Shown here piece by piece: positions 44,673-54,825 of a stretch of 64,000 nucleotides of DNA; within the stretch, counting starts at the first letter, position 1, and each line of letters starts with the position of its first letter. Below the pieces are notes generated by a model. It saw only the letters and a program-made list of their open reading frames with translations, was not told the origin of the DNA and ran no database searches. The DNA is from Pollutiaquabacter aromativorans (GTDB lineage: Bacteria > Bacteroidota > Bacteroidia > AKYH767-A > 2013-40CM-41-45): the NCBI GenBank assembly GCA_049177215.1, contig CP185379.1, forward strand, positions 3,224,001 to 3,288,000. The letters run 5' to 3'. A program made the translations under genes and the position numbers.

Positions 44673-47600
44673 ATGGAAATGCATCCTCGACTTTTTCTCC
44701 GGGCATCCCTTGCGACTGGTTGTCGCAGTTTGATGATCTTCCTCGCCTTTCTCACCTTCCCATTGGCTTCGTATGCCACGCACATCAGCGGTGCGGATAT
44801 CACCTACCGATGGATCAGCGGTAATACGTTCGAACTCAATCTCACCCTGTACCGCGATTGTTCTGGCATCGCGGCCCCGAACAACGTTTCCGTCAGTTAC
44901 TCCTCCGCCAGTTGCGGCTATAACCTGAGTGTTACGCTGAATAAAGTTCCGGGCACCGGGCAGGAGATCTCACAAGCCTGTTCCACCTCGGTGACCACTT
45001 GTGCGGGTGGCACCTATCCGGGTATTCAGAAATGGGAATACCGCGGTAATGTTACGCTGCCGGCGCAATGCACCGACTGGCGATTCGGTTATTCCATCTG
45101 CTGCCGGAATTGTGCTATCACCACGCTGGTATTCGCCGGCGGAACCTGCGCGGGATCTCCCGCCCTCTATGTCGAGGCTACGTTGAACAACGTCGCAGCG
45201 CCGACCAACTCTTCTCCGGTATTCTCCAACATCCCGGTCTCTTTCCTGTGTATCGGACAGGTGTTTCATTACAACCACGGAGCTTACAATACCGATGGTG
45301 ATTCGATCACCTATTCGTTCATCACTCCGCGCTCAGCCGCCAATACGAACGTAACATTCAACGCCGGTTACACGACTAACAGCCCACTCTCTTCATCGCC
45401 CGCGATGTCGATTGATGCAAGCGGCGATATTACCGTCGCCCCGACGCAAACGGAAGTCGGCGTGCTGGCCATCATTGTCCGCGAATACCGGAACGGCGTG
45501 TTGGTCGGCAGTGTGATCCGCGATATGCAGATCTGGACCGTCCCCTGCAGTAACCTGTTGCCAACGGCCACCGGCATCAACGGTACGAACAACTTCCAGA
45601 TTGTCGCCTGCCCGGGCCGGCCTTTGAACTTTACGGTCAACTCAGCCGATGCGAATGCTTCGCAAACCGTGTCGATGAACTGGAACTATGCGATTCCCGG
45701 AGCGACTTTCACGCCTTCAGCAGCATCAAGACCGGTGGGCACATTCTCCTGGACGCCGACCATCGCCGATGCACGACCGCAACCGTACAGCTTTACCGTA
45801 ACGGTGCAGGACAACAACTGTCCGAGTGCGGGATTCCAGACGTATTCTTATGATGTGCTGGTCCCCCCTTTGAGTGCGACCGCCACGTCCACCAATTCCC
45901 GTTGTTCAAGTCCTGTGAACGGAACTGCAACGGCATTGCCCGTCGGAACAGGCCCCTATCAATACGCCTGGTCGCCTGGCGGCGCTACTACTGCAACTGC
46001 CAGCAACCTCGGTCCCGGAACCTATACTGCCACCATCACGGATACCTATGGCTGTACTACCACAGCATCGACTACTCTCACCGCTCCACCTCCTGTTGCC
46101 ATCAGTATAGCAGCACAGGCAAATGTCTCTTGCAGAAACGGCAACGATGGCGCGGCGGCCATCACCGCTTCGGGTGGAACCGCACCTTATACCTATAGTT
46201 GGTCACCCAACGGCGGGACAGCATCTTCGGCTTCCGGACTTTCTGTCGGTAACTACGCAGTTACGGTTACTGATGCGAACGGCTGTACGCGAACGCAAAC
46301 CGTCACGATAACGCAACCTCCGGCGCTAACGGCCGCGACCAACGGACCGGTCAGCTTATTGTGTTTCGGGGATGCCAACGGTAGTGCAACGGTGACGTCG
46401 TCTGGCGGAACGTCTCCCTATCGTTATGAATGGGCATTCAATGGAGCAACCACGGCAGGCGTGACCGGATTGGGTGCCGGAAGTTATAGCGTGACCGTTA
46501 CCGACGCCAACGGTTGCACCACCACATCCAGTGTTGTGGTCAATCAACCGTCCAACCTGAGCTCATCTACGAGCACGACGCCTTCTACATGCGGCAGCGC
46601 GAACGGATCAGCGAGCGTCGCCGCTTCCGGCGGAACCGGACCGTATCAGTATACCTGGTCACCTGGTGGACTAACGACCTCGACGATCAACGGTATTGCT
46701 GCCGGCGCTTATTCCGTTGTTATCACCGATGCGCACGGATGTACCGTTAGCGATGCGGCCGGGGTATCGAACCTCGGCGGACCGACTGTTTCCGTAGCGG
46801 GTTATACGAATGTCGCTTGCAGCGGTGGTGCCAATGGATCCGCATCGATCAACGTGACCGGCGGACAAGCCCCGTTTACCTATCAATGGTCGCCTGGCGG
46901 CGGGACCGGAGTTTCGGCCACCGGCCTCCAGGCGGGTAATTACACGATCACCGTCCGCGACCGCAACAACTGCCAGTCGTCGGTGGTGGTCGAGATCACT
47001 GAGCCGGCGCCGCTGTCGCAAAATATCCAAAGCACCGATATTGCCTGTAACGGAGGAAACACCGGCACGGCAACAGTGACGGCTAGCGGAGGAACAACTC
47101 CTTATACTTATTCATGGAGTAACGGAGCCGGCAATGCCGCAACAGCTTCACTTCTGGTTGCAGGCAATTATACCGTGACGGTCACGGATGCGCACGGTTG
47201 TACGTCAACGCAATCGGTCGCGATCACCCAGCCGCCAGCACTGACAGCCAGTATCACGTCCAATCAACCGGTATCGTGTTATGGTGGAAGTAACGCCACC
47301 ACGACGGTGACTGCGGGAGGCGGTACGGCTCCTTATGATTACAGTTGGTCGCCTTCCGGGGGAATGCTGTCTACGGCTACCGGTCTTGCTGCCGGTTCTT
47401 ATACCGTCACCGTGCGGGATGCCAATAATTGCATACGCAGTGTCCCCGTCACCATTACTCAGCCGAACGCCTTGCTTGCGTCGGTCGGCGCGACCACCAA
47501 CGTGAGTTGTAACGGTGGCCAGAACGGAACCGCCTCGACCAATGTCAGCGGCGGTACCGCTCCTTATCAGTATGTATGGTCACCGATCGGGACGACAACG

Positions 47601-50600
47601 GCTAACGTAACCGGCCTGGCGGCTGGATCTTATTCCGTCAGCATTACCGATGCGCGGGGTTGCCAAACGGTAACCGCTGCCATCATCCAAGAGCCCCCGC
47701 TCTTGCAAACGACCGTCCTGGCGCCGGTAGACGTTTCTTGTTATGGTGGCAATGACGGTAGTGCTACGATTGTTGCAACCGGCGGAACGACACCTTATAC
47801 CTATAACTGGTCAGCAGGCGGATCGGTTTCAACATCTGCCAACGGATTACCCGCAGGCTCGTACACGGTTACGGTCACCGATGCGAATGCTTGTTCCAAT
47901 ACCGCACTTGTCGTCATTAACCAACCCGCGTTGTTAAGTGCAACACCCACTGTGCAAAACAGCCCATTGTGTTATGGCGACAATTCCGGTGCTGCATCGG
48001 TATCGGTGAGCGGCGGAACGGGTCCTTATACCTATCAATGGTCGCCATCCGGAGGAACAGATACACTGGCATCGTTTCTCCCGGCGGGAATTTATACCGT
48101 CGCGATTCGCGACGCTAACGGTTGTACCAGCACTGCGAGTGCGACCATTACGCAACCGCCATTGCTGACCGCCGCTGTCGCTACGGTCGATGCTACCTGC
48201 GGCGCTTCGAATGGCAGTGCATCCGTAACACCTGCAGGGGGAACCGCGCCTTACACCTACTTCTGGAGTCCGGGTAACGCTACGACTTCTTCGATCAGTT
48301 CCGTGCCGGCGGGTAGTTACAGTGTTGTCATCACCGACGCGAACGGATGTCGCCTCATACAATCGGTGGCCGTATCGAATATCGGTGGACCTACTTTGGC
48401 CAACGGAAGTGTTGTGCCGGTACTTTGCGCTGGAGCCATGACGGGCGCGGCAACTATGCAAGTGAGCGGCGGTACTGCTCCTTTTCAGTATCAGTGGTCG
48501 CCATCAGGCGGAACAGGGTTGAATGCTACCGGACTTGCCGCGGGAACGTATTCGTTCACCGTTCGGGATGGCAATAACTGCGTCAGCGGATTAACGGTGA
48601 CCATCAGCGAACCACCACCTCTACAGGCGTCCGCCTCGTCGGTCAATGCACTGTGTGCCGGTACCGGTACCGGCGCGGTTACCGTCAGCACCGGCGGAGG
48701 TGTCACCCCCTATACCTACGCCTGGAACGCCGGCGGACATACAACAGCCAATGCCACGGGTCTCTTCGCCGGAACGTACGCGGTGACTGTAACCGATGCA
48801 CATGGCTGCACGACCATGGTCAGCGCAACGGTTCAGGAACCCACACCGCTGATCGCGGCCAACGGTCCAGTCACCCAGATTTCCTGTCAGGGCGCGAACG
48901 ACGGCACTGCCAGTGTCAGTGCAAGCGGAGGCACTTCTCCGTACTCGTTCAATTGGTCGCCGATCACGAACTGCAGCGCTGTTGCCAGCGGACTCTCTCC
49001 CGGCAACTACCAGGTGGTTGTCAGCGATGCCAATGGCTGCGCTGCTACAACCTCCATCGCGATCACGGAACCACCTCCATTGATTAGTACGATCAGCGCA
49101 GTCACCCAGGTGCTGTGTTATGGAGGGAACAACGGCAATGCAACAGTCGCGGCCAATGGGGGAACAATGCCTTATCAGTACCAATGGTCTCCCGGTGGAA
49201 CTACTGCGGCGCAAGTGACAGGGCTGTCTGCAGGAAACTACTCCGTGCAGATCACGGACGCGAACGGTTGTACCAGCTCTTCAAGTGTGCAGATCACCGA
49301 GCCGCCTTTGCTGTCAGGATCCGTGCTCAACGTGATTCCGGTCTCGTGTAATGGTGGTGCCGACGGCGGCATCTCGGTCGGCGTTACTGGTGGAGCCGGT
49401 TCTTATGCTTATCAATGGTCGCCGTCCGTTTCTACAGGGCCCTCGGCAGGAGGTATCGGACAAGGTCAATATTCGGTAATGGTCACCGACGCGCATGGTT
49501 GTACCGTTGCCTTATCGGCCAACGTGCCAGAGCCGCCACCCTTGGTCACCGCTGCTGCACCGATTACGCAGGTCTTGTGCAACGGAGGACAGGATGGAAG
49601 CGCGAGTGTTTCGGCTTCCGGCGGCACAGCTCCTTATACTTATCTGTGGAGCCCGACGGGTCAAACGACCGCGCTCGCTACCGGATTGGTGGCGGGTAGT
49701 TATTCCGTGGTCATTCGTGACGCGAATGGATGCCAAAGTACCGAACAGGTACAGATCACCGAACCGACCTTATTGACGCTATCACTTGCTTCGACTCCTT
49801 CCACATGTGGAGCTGCTAACGCGACGGCGCAAGCCACCCCTGGTGGTGGTACGGGACCTTATGCAATCAACTGGACGCCTGGCGGATCATCATCCGTTTC
49901 GCTTAACGGCCTCTTCGCGGGGAATTATACTGCGGTCATTACCGACGCGAATGGTTGTACAACGAGCTCGAGCATCCTGATCAACGACCTGCCCGGACCA
50001 GTCGCATCTCTTGCATCCTCAACGAACGTAAGTTGTAACGGAGGCCAGGATGGCGCAGCAAGCGTCACGATCAGCGGCGGCAGCTCACCGATCACGTATC
50101 AATGGTTACCCACCGGCGGGTCGTCTGCCAATGCAACGGGGTTGTCGGCAGGACAATATTCCGTCATCATTACCGATGCGAACAATTGCGTTCAGACCGT
50201 AGGCTTGACCATCACGGAACCGACATTGCTTACGTCGGCCGCCGCCGCTAACCAGATGGTTTCGTGCTTTGGCTTATCCGATGGCGCAGCCTCGGTCAAT
50301 GTGACCGGAGGAACCGCGCCGTATCGTTACTTGTGGTCACCCTGCGGGTCCACGACCAGTCAGATCACCAATTCCACTGCCGGTAACTATTCGGTTGTAG
50401 TTACGGACGCGATGGGTTGCACCACGACGGCCGCCACTACCATTACGGAACCCAGTCTGCTCACTGCCAGCACCAGCGCTACACAATCCACCTGCGGTAA
50501 CGCGGATGGAAGCGCGAGCGTTTCGGCAAACGGAGGATCGGGAGGATATGCTTACCTCTGGCAACCCGGAAATGGTACGCAACCCACTGCCGGCGGTCTT

Positions 50601-52835
50601 GCCGCCGGTGCGTATACCGTGACCATCACGGATGCAAACGGATGTACGACCACCGCCATTGCCGCCGTCTCCGATATGGGCGCTCCGGCGATTCAGCCCG
50701 GTCCGATCGTGCCGGTCAATTGTCCCGGCGGTAGCGACGGCTCCGCATCTGTAACCCTGACGGGCGGTACTGCTCCGTTCCAGTATCAATGGTCAGGTGG
50801 CGTTTCCAGCGGGAACGCAGTAAGCGGCCTCAGTGCCGGTTCTTATTCACTTGTTGTCACCGACGGCAACCAGTGTGTTGCCGTGCAAAGTTTCGTCATC
50901 ACCGAGCCGCCTTCGATCGTACTGTCTTCGATGGCATTGCCGGTGTCGTGTCATGGAGGCAACGACGGAGCCTTGCAATTGACCGCCGCGGGCGGAACGC
51001 CTGGTTATACGTATGTGTGGTCGAACGGAGCAACCACTTCGACTGCATCCATGCTTTCGACCGGAAACTACAGCGTTGTGGTGACCGACGCGCACGGCTG
51101 TACTACCAGCCTTAGCGATACGGTTACGGAGCCCGATGCCATGATTGCGAGCACGAACAGCGTCGCGGTACGCTGCAACGGCGGAGCCGACGGCGCTGCT
51201 GAAATCGCTGTCAACGGCGGAACGCCTCCCTATAATTATGAATGGGCAGGCATCGGCGTGCAGCAGCCTCTTGCAGCCAACCTGCGTGCCGGAACCTATG
51301 CGGTTCAGGTCACCGATGCAAACGGCTGTACCCGTACGGAGACAGTGACCGTTTCGGAACCTACGGCTTTGCAATTCACTTCGAGTGCGTCAGCGGTCCG
51401 TTGTAATGGCGGAGCCGACGGATCGGTCAATGTCTCGATTCAGGGAGGAACGTCACCTTATACCTATTTATGGAGTACCGGTGCCAGTTCATCCAGTGTC
51501 GATCAACTGGCAGCCGGCAGCTACAGTGTAAGCATCACGGATAACAACGGCTGCACCATCGCCGGCTCGGCAACTGTCACAGAGCCGCCCGCTTTGTTGC
51601 TTTCAACGCAAGGCGACACCTGGTTGTGCATCGGACAGTCGGCACAGATCCAAGCGATCGCCGCCGGAGGCACCCCGGGCTATACGTTCGAATGGAGCAA
51701 TGGAATACAGGGAGCCAGTCAAACGGTTCAACCTGCGGTAACCAGCGCGTACGCGGTTACGCTGACCGACGCGAACGGTTGTACAGCCGGTCCGCAAACG
51801 GTCGTGCTGCAATTGTATCCTGCGTTGACCGCAGCCGTGTCGAATGCCGATACACTATGTCCCGGCGACCCGGCAACGTTAACGGCCTTTGCCAGCGGCA
51901 GTAATGGCGGGCCGTATTCCTACAATTGGAATACCGGTGCTTCAGGACCTTCGATCACCGTCAGTCCTGCAACGACTACGCTCTATACGGTGACGGTCAG
52001 CGACCAGTGCGGCAGCACGCCGGTGCAGTTGCAGGTGCCGGTGAACGTGGTCGCGGCGCCTTCCTCGAACTTCCTGCCGAATCCGGCGAGTGGTTGTGTT
52101 CCGCTGACGGTGCAATATGTCAACAGCGGTAACTTACCGGCGGGCACCAGTTATCTCTGGGACTTCGGTGACGGCGCTACCAGCACTGACAGTAACCCGG
52201 CCCATACGTTCGCACAGCCCGGCGCCTATACAGTGCGGCACTTCGTGATCACGCCATTGGGTTGTGCATCGCAAACGCTTGTTCCTGCAGCGGTCAATGT
52301 TCATCCGAATCCGATTGCCGACTTCACCGCGCAGCCGGAAGAGGTGTCGATCTTCCGTCCACGCGTGGAAATGATCAACAACAGTGTCCGCTCGGTGCGT
52401 TGGAATTGGGATTTCGGCGACGGCCTCGGCAATTCGGCGGAACGTGAACCGGTTTACACGTACCGCGATACCGGCAACTATACGATCCGACTGGTCAGTC
52501 GAACGGAACACGGTTGCCCCGATACCACCTATCGTTCGATCCGGGTGAAAGGCGAGTTCGCCGTTTATATCCCGAACACCTTTACGCCGAACAACGACGG
52601 CATCAATGAGCGTTTCAAACCGCTTTGTGTTGGTGTAAAAGATTTCGAACTCTGGATCTACGATCGTTGGGGCGTCAACATCTTCTCAACTTCCGATCTG
52701 GAAGCGGGCTGGGACGGAACCACCAAAGGCGGCAACCGGCTGTGTCAGCAGGATGTCTATGTGTATGTCATCCGCTTGAAAGATCCGGAAGGAAAGACCC
52801 ATCAGTATATCGGGCACGTGAACCTGGTGTACTAG
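44673..52835 (+). CDS. Giant SprB-repeat adhesin, type B T9SS cargo
   Basis: 2720 residues, one uninterrupted frame of 8.2 kb. The signal peptide is about residues 1-35 (CRSLMIFLAFLTFPLASYA). An N-terminal domain of ~370 residues, with Cys pairs, resembles the region that opens many flavobacterial SprB-like proteins. About 26 SprB repeats of ~75 residues run from residue ~400 to 2380, each ending in a variant of Y-x-V-x-[VI]-T-D-A-[NH]-G-C. Then come two or three PKD/Ig-like domains (YLWDFGDGATSTDSNPAHTF; WNWDFGDGLG) and the gliding-motility-type C-terminal domain (YIPNTFTPNNDGINERF), the type B T9SS signal. SprB of Flavobacterium is the moving adhesin of gliding cells; related cargo also occurs in non-gliders. 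The ATG two codons later is an alternative start. Confidence 0.92.
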   Translation: MEMHPRLFLRASLATGCRSLMIFLAFLTFPLASYATHISGADITYRWISGNTFELNLTLYRDCSGIAAPNNVSVSYSSASCGYNLSVTLNKVPGTGQEISQACSTSVTTCAGGTYPGIQKWEYRGNVTLPAQCTDWRFGYSICCRNCAITTLVFAGGTCAGSPALYVEATLNNVAAPTNSSPVFSNIPVSFLCIGQVFHYNHGAYNTDGDSITYSFITPRSAANTNVTFNAGYTTNSPLSSSPAMSIDASGDITVAPTQTEVGVLAIIVREYRNGVLVGSVIRDMQIWTVPCSNLLPTATGINGTNNFQIVACPGRPLNFTVNSADANASQTVSMNWNYAIPGATFTPSAASRPVGTFSWTPTIADARPQPYSFTVTVQDNNCPSAGFQTYSYDVLVPPLSATATSTNSRCSSPVNGTATALPVGTGPYQYAWSPGGATTATASNLGPGTYTATITDTYGCTTTASTTLTAPPPVAISIAAQANVSCRNGNDGAAAITASGGTAPYTYSWSPNGGTASSASGLSVGNYAVTVTDANGCTRTQTVTITQPPALTAATNGPVSLLCFGDANGSATVTSSGGTSPYRYEWAFNGATTAGVTGLGAGSYSVTVTDANGCTTTSSVVVNQPSNLSSSTSTTPSTCGSANGSASVAASGGTGPYQYTWSPGGLTTSTINGIAAGAYSVVITDAHGCTVSDAAGVSNLGGPTVSVAGYTNVACSGGANGSASINVTGGQAPFTYQWSPGGGTGVSATGLQAGNYTITVRDRNNCQSSVVVEITEPAPLSQNIQSTDIACNGGNTGTATVTASGGTTPYTYSWSNGAGNAATASLLVAGNYTVTVTDAHGCTSTQSVAITQPPALTASITSNQPVSCYGGSNATTTVTAGGGTAPYDYSWSPSGGMLSTATGLAAGSYTVTVRDANNCIRSVPVTITQPNALLASVGATTNVSCNGGQNGTASTNVSGGTAPYQYVWSPIGTTTANVTGLAAGSYSVSITDARGCQTVTAAIIQEPPLLQTTVLAPVDVSCYGGNDGSATIVATGGTTPYTYNWSAGGSVSTSANGLPAGSYTVTVTDANACSNTALVVINQPALLSATPTVQNSPLCYGDNSGAASVSVSGGTGPYTYQWSPSGGTDTLASFLPAGIYTVAIRDANGCTSTASATITQPPLLTAAVATVDATCGASNGSASVTPAGGTAPYTYFWSPGNATTSSISSVPAGSYSVVITDANGCRLIQSVAVSNIGGPTLANGSVVPVLCAGAMTGAATMQVSGGTAPFQYQWSPSGGTGLNATGLAAGTYSFTVRDGNNCVSGLTVTISEPPPLQASASSVNALCAGTGTGAVTVSTGGGVTPYTYAWNAGGHTTANATGLFAGTYAVTVTDAHGCTTMVSATVQEPTPLIAANGPVTQISCQGANDGTASVSASGGTSPYSFNWSPITNCSAVASGLSPGNYQVVVSDANGCAATTSIAITEPPPLISTISAVTQVLCYGGNNGNATVAANGGTMPYQYQWSPGGTTAAQVTGLSAGNYSVQITDANGCTSSSSVQITEPPLLSGSVLNVIPVSCNGGADGGISVGVTGGAGSYAYQWSPSVSTGPSAGGIGQGQYSVMVTDAHGCTVALSANVPEPPPLVTAAAPITQVLCNGGQDGSASVSASGGTAPYTYLWSPTGQTTALATGLVAGSYSVVIRDANGCQSTEQVQITEPTLLTLSLASTPSTCGAANATAQATPGGGTGPYAINWTPGGSSSVSLNGLFAGNYTAVITDANGCTTSSSILINDLPGPVASLASSTNVSCNGGQDGAASVTISGGSSPITYQWLPTGGSSANATGLSAGQYSVIITDANNCVQTVGLTITEPTLLTSAAAANQMVSCFGLSDGAASVNVTGGTAPYRYLWSPCGSTTSQITNSTAGNYSVVVTDAMGCTTTAATTITEPSLLTASTSATQSTCGNADGSASVSANGGSGGYAYLWQPGNGTQPTAGGLAAGAYTVTITDANGCTTTAIAAVSDMGAPAIQPGPIVPVNCPGGSDGSASVTLTGGTAPFQYQWSGGVSSGNAVSGLSAGSYSLVVTDGNQCVAVQSFVITEPPSIVLSSMALPVSCHGGNDGALQLTAAGGTPGYTYVWSNGATTSTASMLSTGNYSVVVTDAHGCTTSLSDTVTEPDAMIASTNSVAVRCNGGADGAAEIAVNGGTPPYNYEWAGIGVQQPLAANLRAGTYAVQVTDANGCTRTETVTVSEPTALQFTSSASAVRCNGGADGSVNVSIQGGTSPYTYLWSTGASSSSVDQLAAGSYSVSITDNNGCTIAGSATVTEPPALLLSTQGDTWLCIGQSAQIQAIAAGGTPGYTFEWSNGIQGASQTVQPAVTSAYAVTLTDANGCTAGPQTVVLQLYPALTAAVSNADTLCPGDPATLTAFASGSNGGPYSYNWNTGASGPSITVSPATTTLYTVTVSDQCGSTPVQLQVPVNVVAAPSSNFLPNPASGCVPLTVQYVNSGNLPAGTSYLWDFGDGATSTDSNPAHTFAQPGAYTVRHFVITPLGCASQTLVPAAVNVHPNPIADFTAQPEEVSIFRPRVEMINNSVRSVRWNWDFGDGLGNSAEREPVYTYRDTGNYTIRLVSRTEHGCPDTTYRSIRVKGEFAVYIPNTFTPNNDGINERFKPLCVGVKDFELWIYDRWGVNIFSTSDLEAGWDGTTKGGNRLCQQDVYVYVIRLKDPEGKTHQYIGHVNLVY
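45870..51800 (+). repeat. About 26 tandem coding repeats (SprB units, ~225 bp)
   Basis: Each unit encodes ~75 residues with the end motif TDANGC or a variant (TDAHGC, RDANNC, TDGNQC). DNA identity between units is only moderate, so the array is old and should assemble reliably. Confidence 0.85.
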
Positions 52836-52950
52836 GCCAGACGGCTTACACGTTGTGGTGGTCGTCTTCGGTGCGGAAGGTTCTGCCTCGGATGTTTTTC
52901 CGGGCGTAGAATTTTGTGGAAATTGAGACGTTCCAGTCTCGTACTTCCGC

Positions 52951-54330
52951 ATGCGTATTCTGTCACTGGCCTTCCTGTTATTATTCCTTCGTTCGAGCTC
53001 GAAGGATTTCGATGAACTTTTCTTTAAGAAGGGTACTGAACACTGGTTGGGCGTGATCGAAGTCCGGCCAGGCGAACCGCAGATCCTTTGCGATACGTTT
53101 TCGTTTGAGAACAAGAGCGCGTTTTCGGTAAACGTGCAAAGCATGTGGACGGCAAGGCCCGACCGTTTTCGCTTCACCCGGCATGTATCCTCCGGAGCGG
53201 AAGGAGCCGTTTACTATTGCGATACCGTTCACAGGGCCATGGGGTTGCTGGAAGAAACGCAAGTCCGTACCGAAATGAGAATGGATCGCCTGCTTCCGGT
53301 TACACTGGTCACCCGCTACTTCCTGATCGATACAAAACAAGTGCTTAAGCGCTATGATAATGGCCGGGTCCAACGGGCAGAACAGCCGTATAAAAATGGA
53401 GCCTGGATCCGCGTATTGCAAGTTCATCCGAACGGTATGCCCGCAGCACTCGGCTACGAGCTGGCGCAGGATCGTTCGCGTATTAATCGTTGGACCTATT
53501 GGAACGAACAGGGCGAGCAGATCGCCGATAGCCTGTTCGTTCGGCATACACCCTTATCGGTACAACCAAGCCCGGGCACCGTTGAAGATTCGCTTGAGAT
53601 TCGTGCACACGTAGGCGGACAATGGATCCCGGTTCGTTCGTCCGGACTGGCTATGGAGCCGGATTGTTTCCTTCCTGATTCAGCAGACTCCATACGTGTG
53701 TCCAACCGGTACGGGTCCGCTGTCGTTCCGATCCATTACCCCCGCGGTATCGGTGAAGGCTTGCAGGTTCATTTGTTGAAGACGGGGCAGCGATACTATT
53801 ACTTTCATCGAAACAGGATGCCGATCGACTTTTTGCAGAACAGTTTTTATGTCGAATGCAAGATGGATTCCGGCGAAGGCCGACATACTTCCCTCGCCCT
53901 GATAGAAGAACTGAAACACGCTTTCCCGGGTGGCCAATGGCAACGACATCCTTATCGTAACAACCTTTGGCGAATCGATCTTCCGATGGCGGGCGTTGTT
54001 GCGGCAAGCGATCTTGCCCGGCATCCACTCGTTGAACATGTCTTCAACCTTGTCGGCGGTGAATACCCATTGGATCCGCCTTCGTATCTGAATGGCTACG
54101 TTTACTTCCAGCTCGCTATCGGTGTCCGGCCGGATTCCATCGACCGGATCCTGGCACGACACGGGTTCAAGCGGTCCGCTGCTTCCAGTCCGGAGTATTT
54201 CGGAGCTCAGTACGATGCCAAACTGGTGACCGATCAATTCCTGGACGACTACAATCGTCTTGCGGAAGAGCTTGAACTGTCGAACTCCTATCCGATGATC
54301 ATGGCCTACATCAGGCAGGAGCCGGAATAG
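52951..54330 (+). CDS. Secreted protein of unknown function
   Basis: 459 residues. A short signal peptide (MRILSLAFLLLFLRSSS) precedes a mature domain that begins with FDELFFKKGTEHW. The body is beta-rich with many Arg and Tyr; no T9SS domain, membrane helix or known fold was recognised. The last third is helical (SLALIEELKHAFPGGQW; PDSIDRILARHGFK) and resembles ferredoxin-like regulatory or inhibitor I9-like segments, but this is weak. It lies 115 bases after the adhesin gene on the same strand, without a terminator between them. Confidence 0.6.
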   Translation: MRILSLAFLLLFLRSSSKDFDELFFKKGTEHWLGVIEVRPGEPQILCDTFSFENKSAFSVNVQSMWTARPDRFRFTRHVSSGAEGAVYYCDTVHRAMGLLEETQVRTEMRMDRLLPVTLVTRYFLIDTKQVLKRYDNGRVQRAEQPYKNGAWIRVLQVHPNGMPAALGYELAQDRSRINRWTYWNEQGEQIADSLFVRHTPLSVQPSPGTVEDSLEIRAHVGGQWIPVRSSGLAMEPDCFLPDSADSIRVSNRYGSAVVPIHYPRGIGEGLQVHLLKTGQRYYYFHRNRMPIDFLQNSFYVECKMDSGEGRHTSLALIEELKHAFPGGQWQRHPYRNNLWRIDLPMAGVVAASDLARHPLVEHVFNLVGGEYPLDPPSYLNGYVYFQLAIGVRPDSIDRILARHGFKRSAASSPEYFGAQYDAKLVTDQFLDDYNRLAEELELSNSYPMIMAYIRQEPE

Positions 54331-54431
54331 GGGTCGTCCACATGACCTTTTTGCTTCTCCTGAAGTGCATGCGCTAGTACGCGGGTAGGACAGGATTTTA
54401 TACTTTCACCATTATTACAAAACGAATTATC

Positions 54432-54824
54432 ATGCCCCTTACCGATGCCGACCGCAACGAGATCATTTCCCGGCTCAATAAAGCCATGGCGAAGGTTTGT
54501 CCGCCCATGATCCAGAAGAGCGCTTCCGACAAGGGAATGGAGATCATCGGGAACAAACCGGTTCCGTACGGTTACAAGAAGGAAATCATCCCCGGAATGT
54601 ACTTTGCCTCTTCCGTTGCGAGAAAGGACATGGTCAGCTTTTATTTCTTCCCTTGTTACACCCAGGCCAAAGCGCTGGGCGCACTCGCCCCGAAACTGAT
54701 GAAGTGCCTCAAAGGGAAAACCTGCTTCAACATCAAGAAGGTTGATCAGGTGGATGAAAAGGAAGTGACGGCTTTGTTGAAAGCCGGTGTCAAGATCTGG
54801 AAAGAGATGGGGTATATGAAATAA
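54432..54824 (+). CDS. DUF1801-like small protein
   Basis: 130 residues, soluble. The central part (YGYKKEIIPGMYFASSVARK, MVSFYFFPCY) and the end (MKCLKGKTCFNIKKVDQVDE, then LKAGVKIWKEMGYMK) match a Bacteroidota group of YdhG/DUF1801-like proteins, small alpha/beta proteins of unknown role. Cys residues occur in CPPM, PCY, KCL and TCF. A TATACTTTCA near 54407 may be its -7 element. It converges with dxr, whose stop is two bases away. Confidence 0.65.
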   Translation: MPLTDADRNEIISRLNKAMAKVCPPMIQKSASDKGMEIIGNKPVPYGYKKEIIPGMYFASSVARKDMVSFYFFPCYTQAKALGALAPKLMKCLKGKTCFNIKKVDQVDEKEVTALLKAGVKIWKEMGYMK

Positions 54825-54825
54825 T

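Noticed and set aside
45870..51800. Regular repeats as a CRISPR array
   Set aside because: The repeats are coding, about 225 bp long and diverged, within one open frame of an adhesin.
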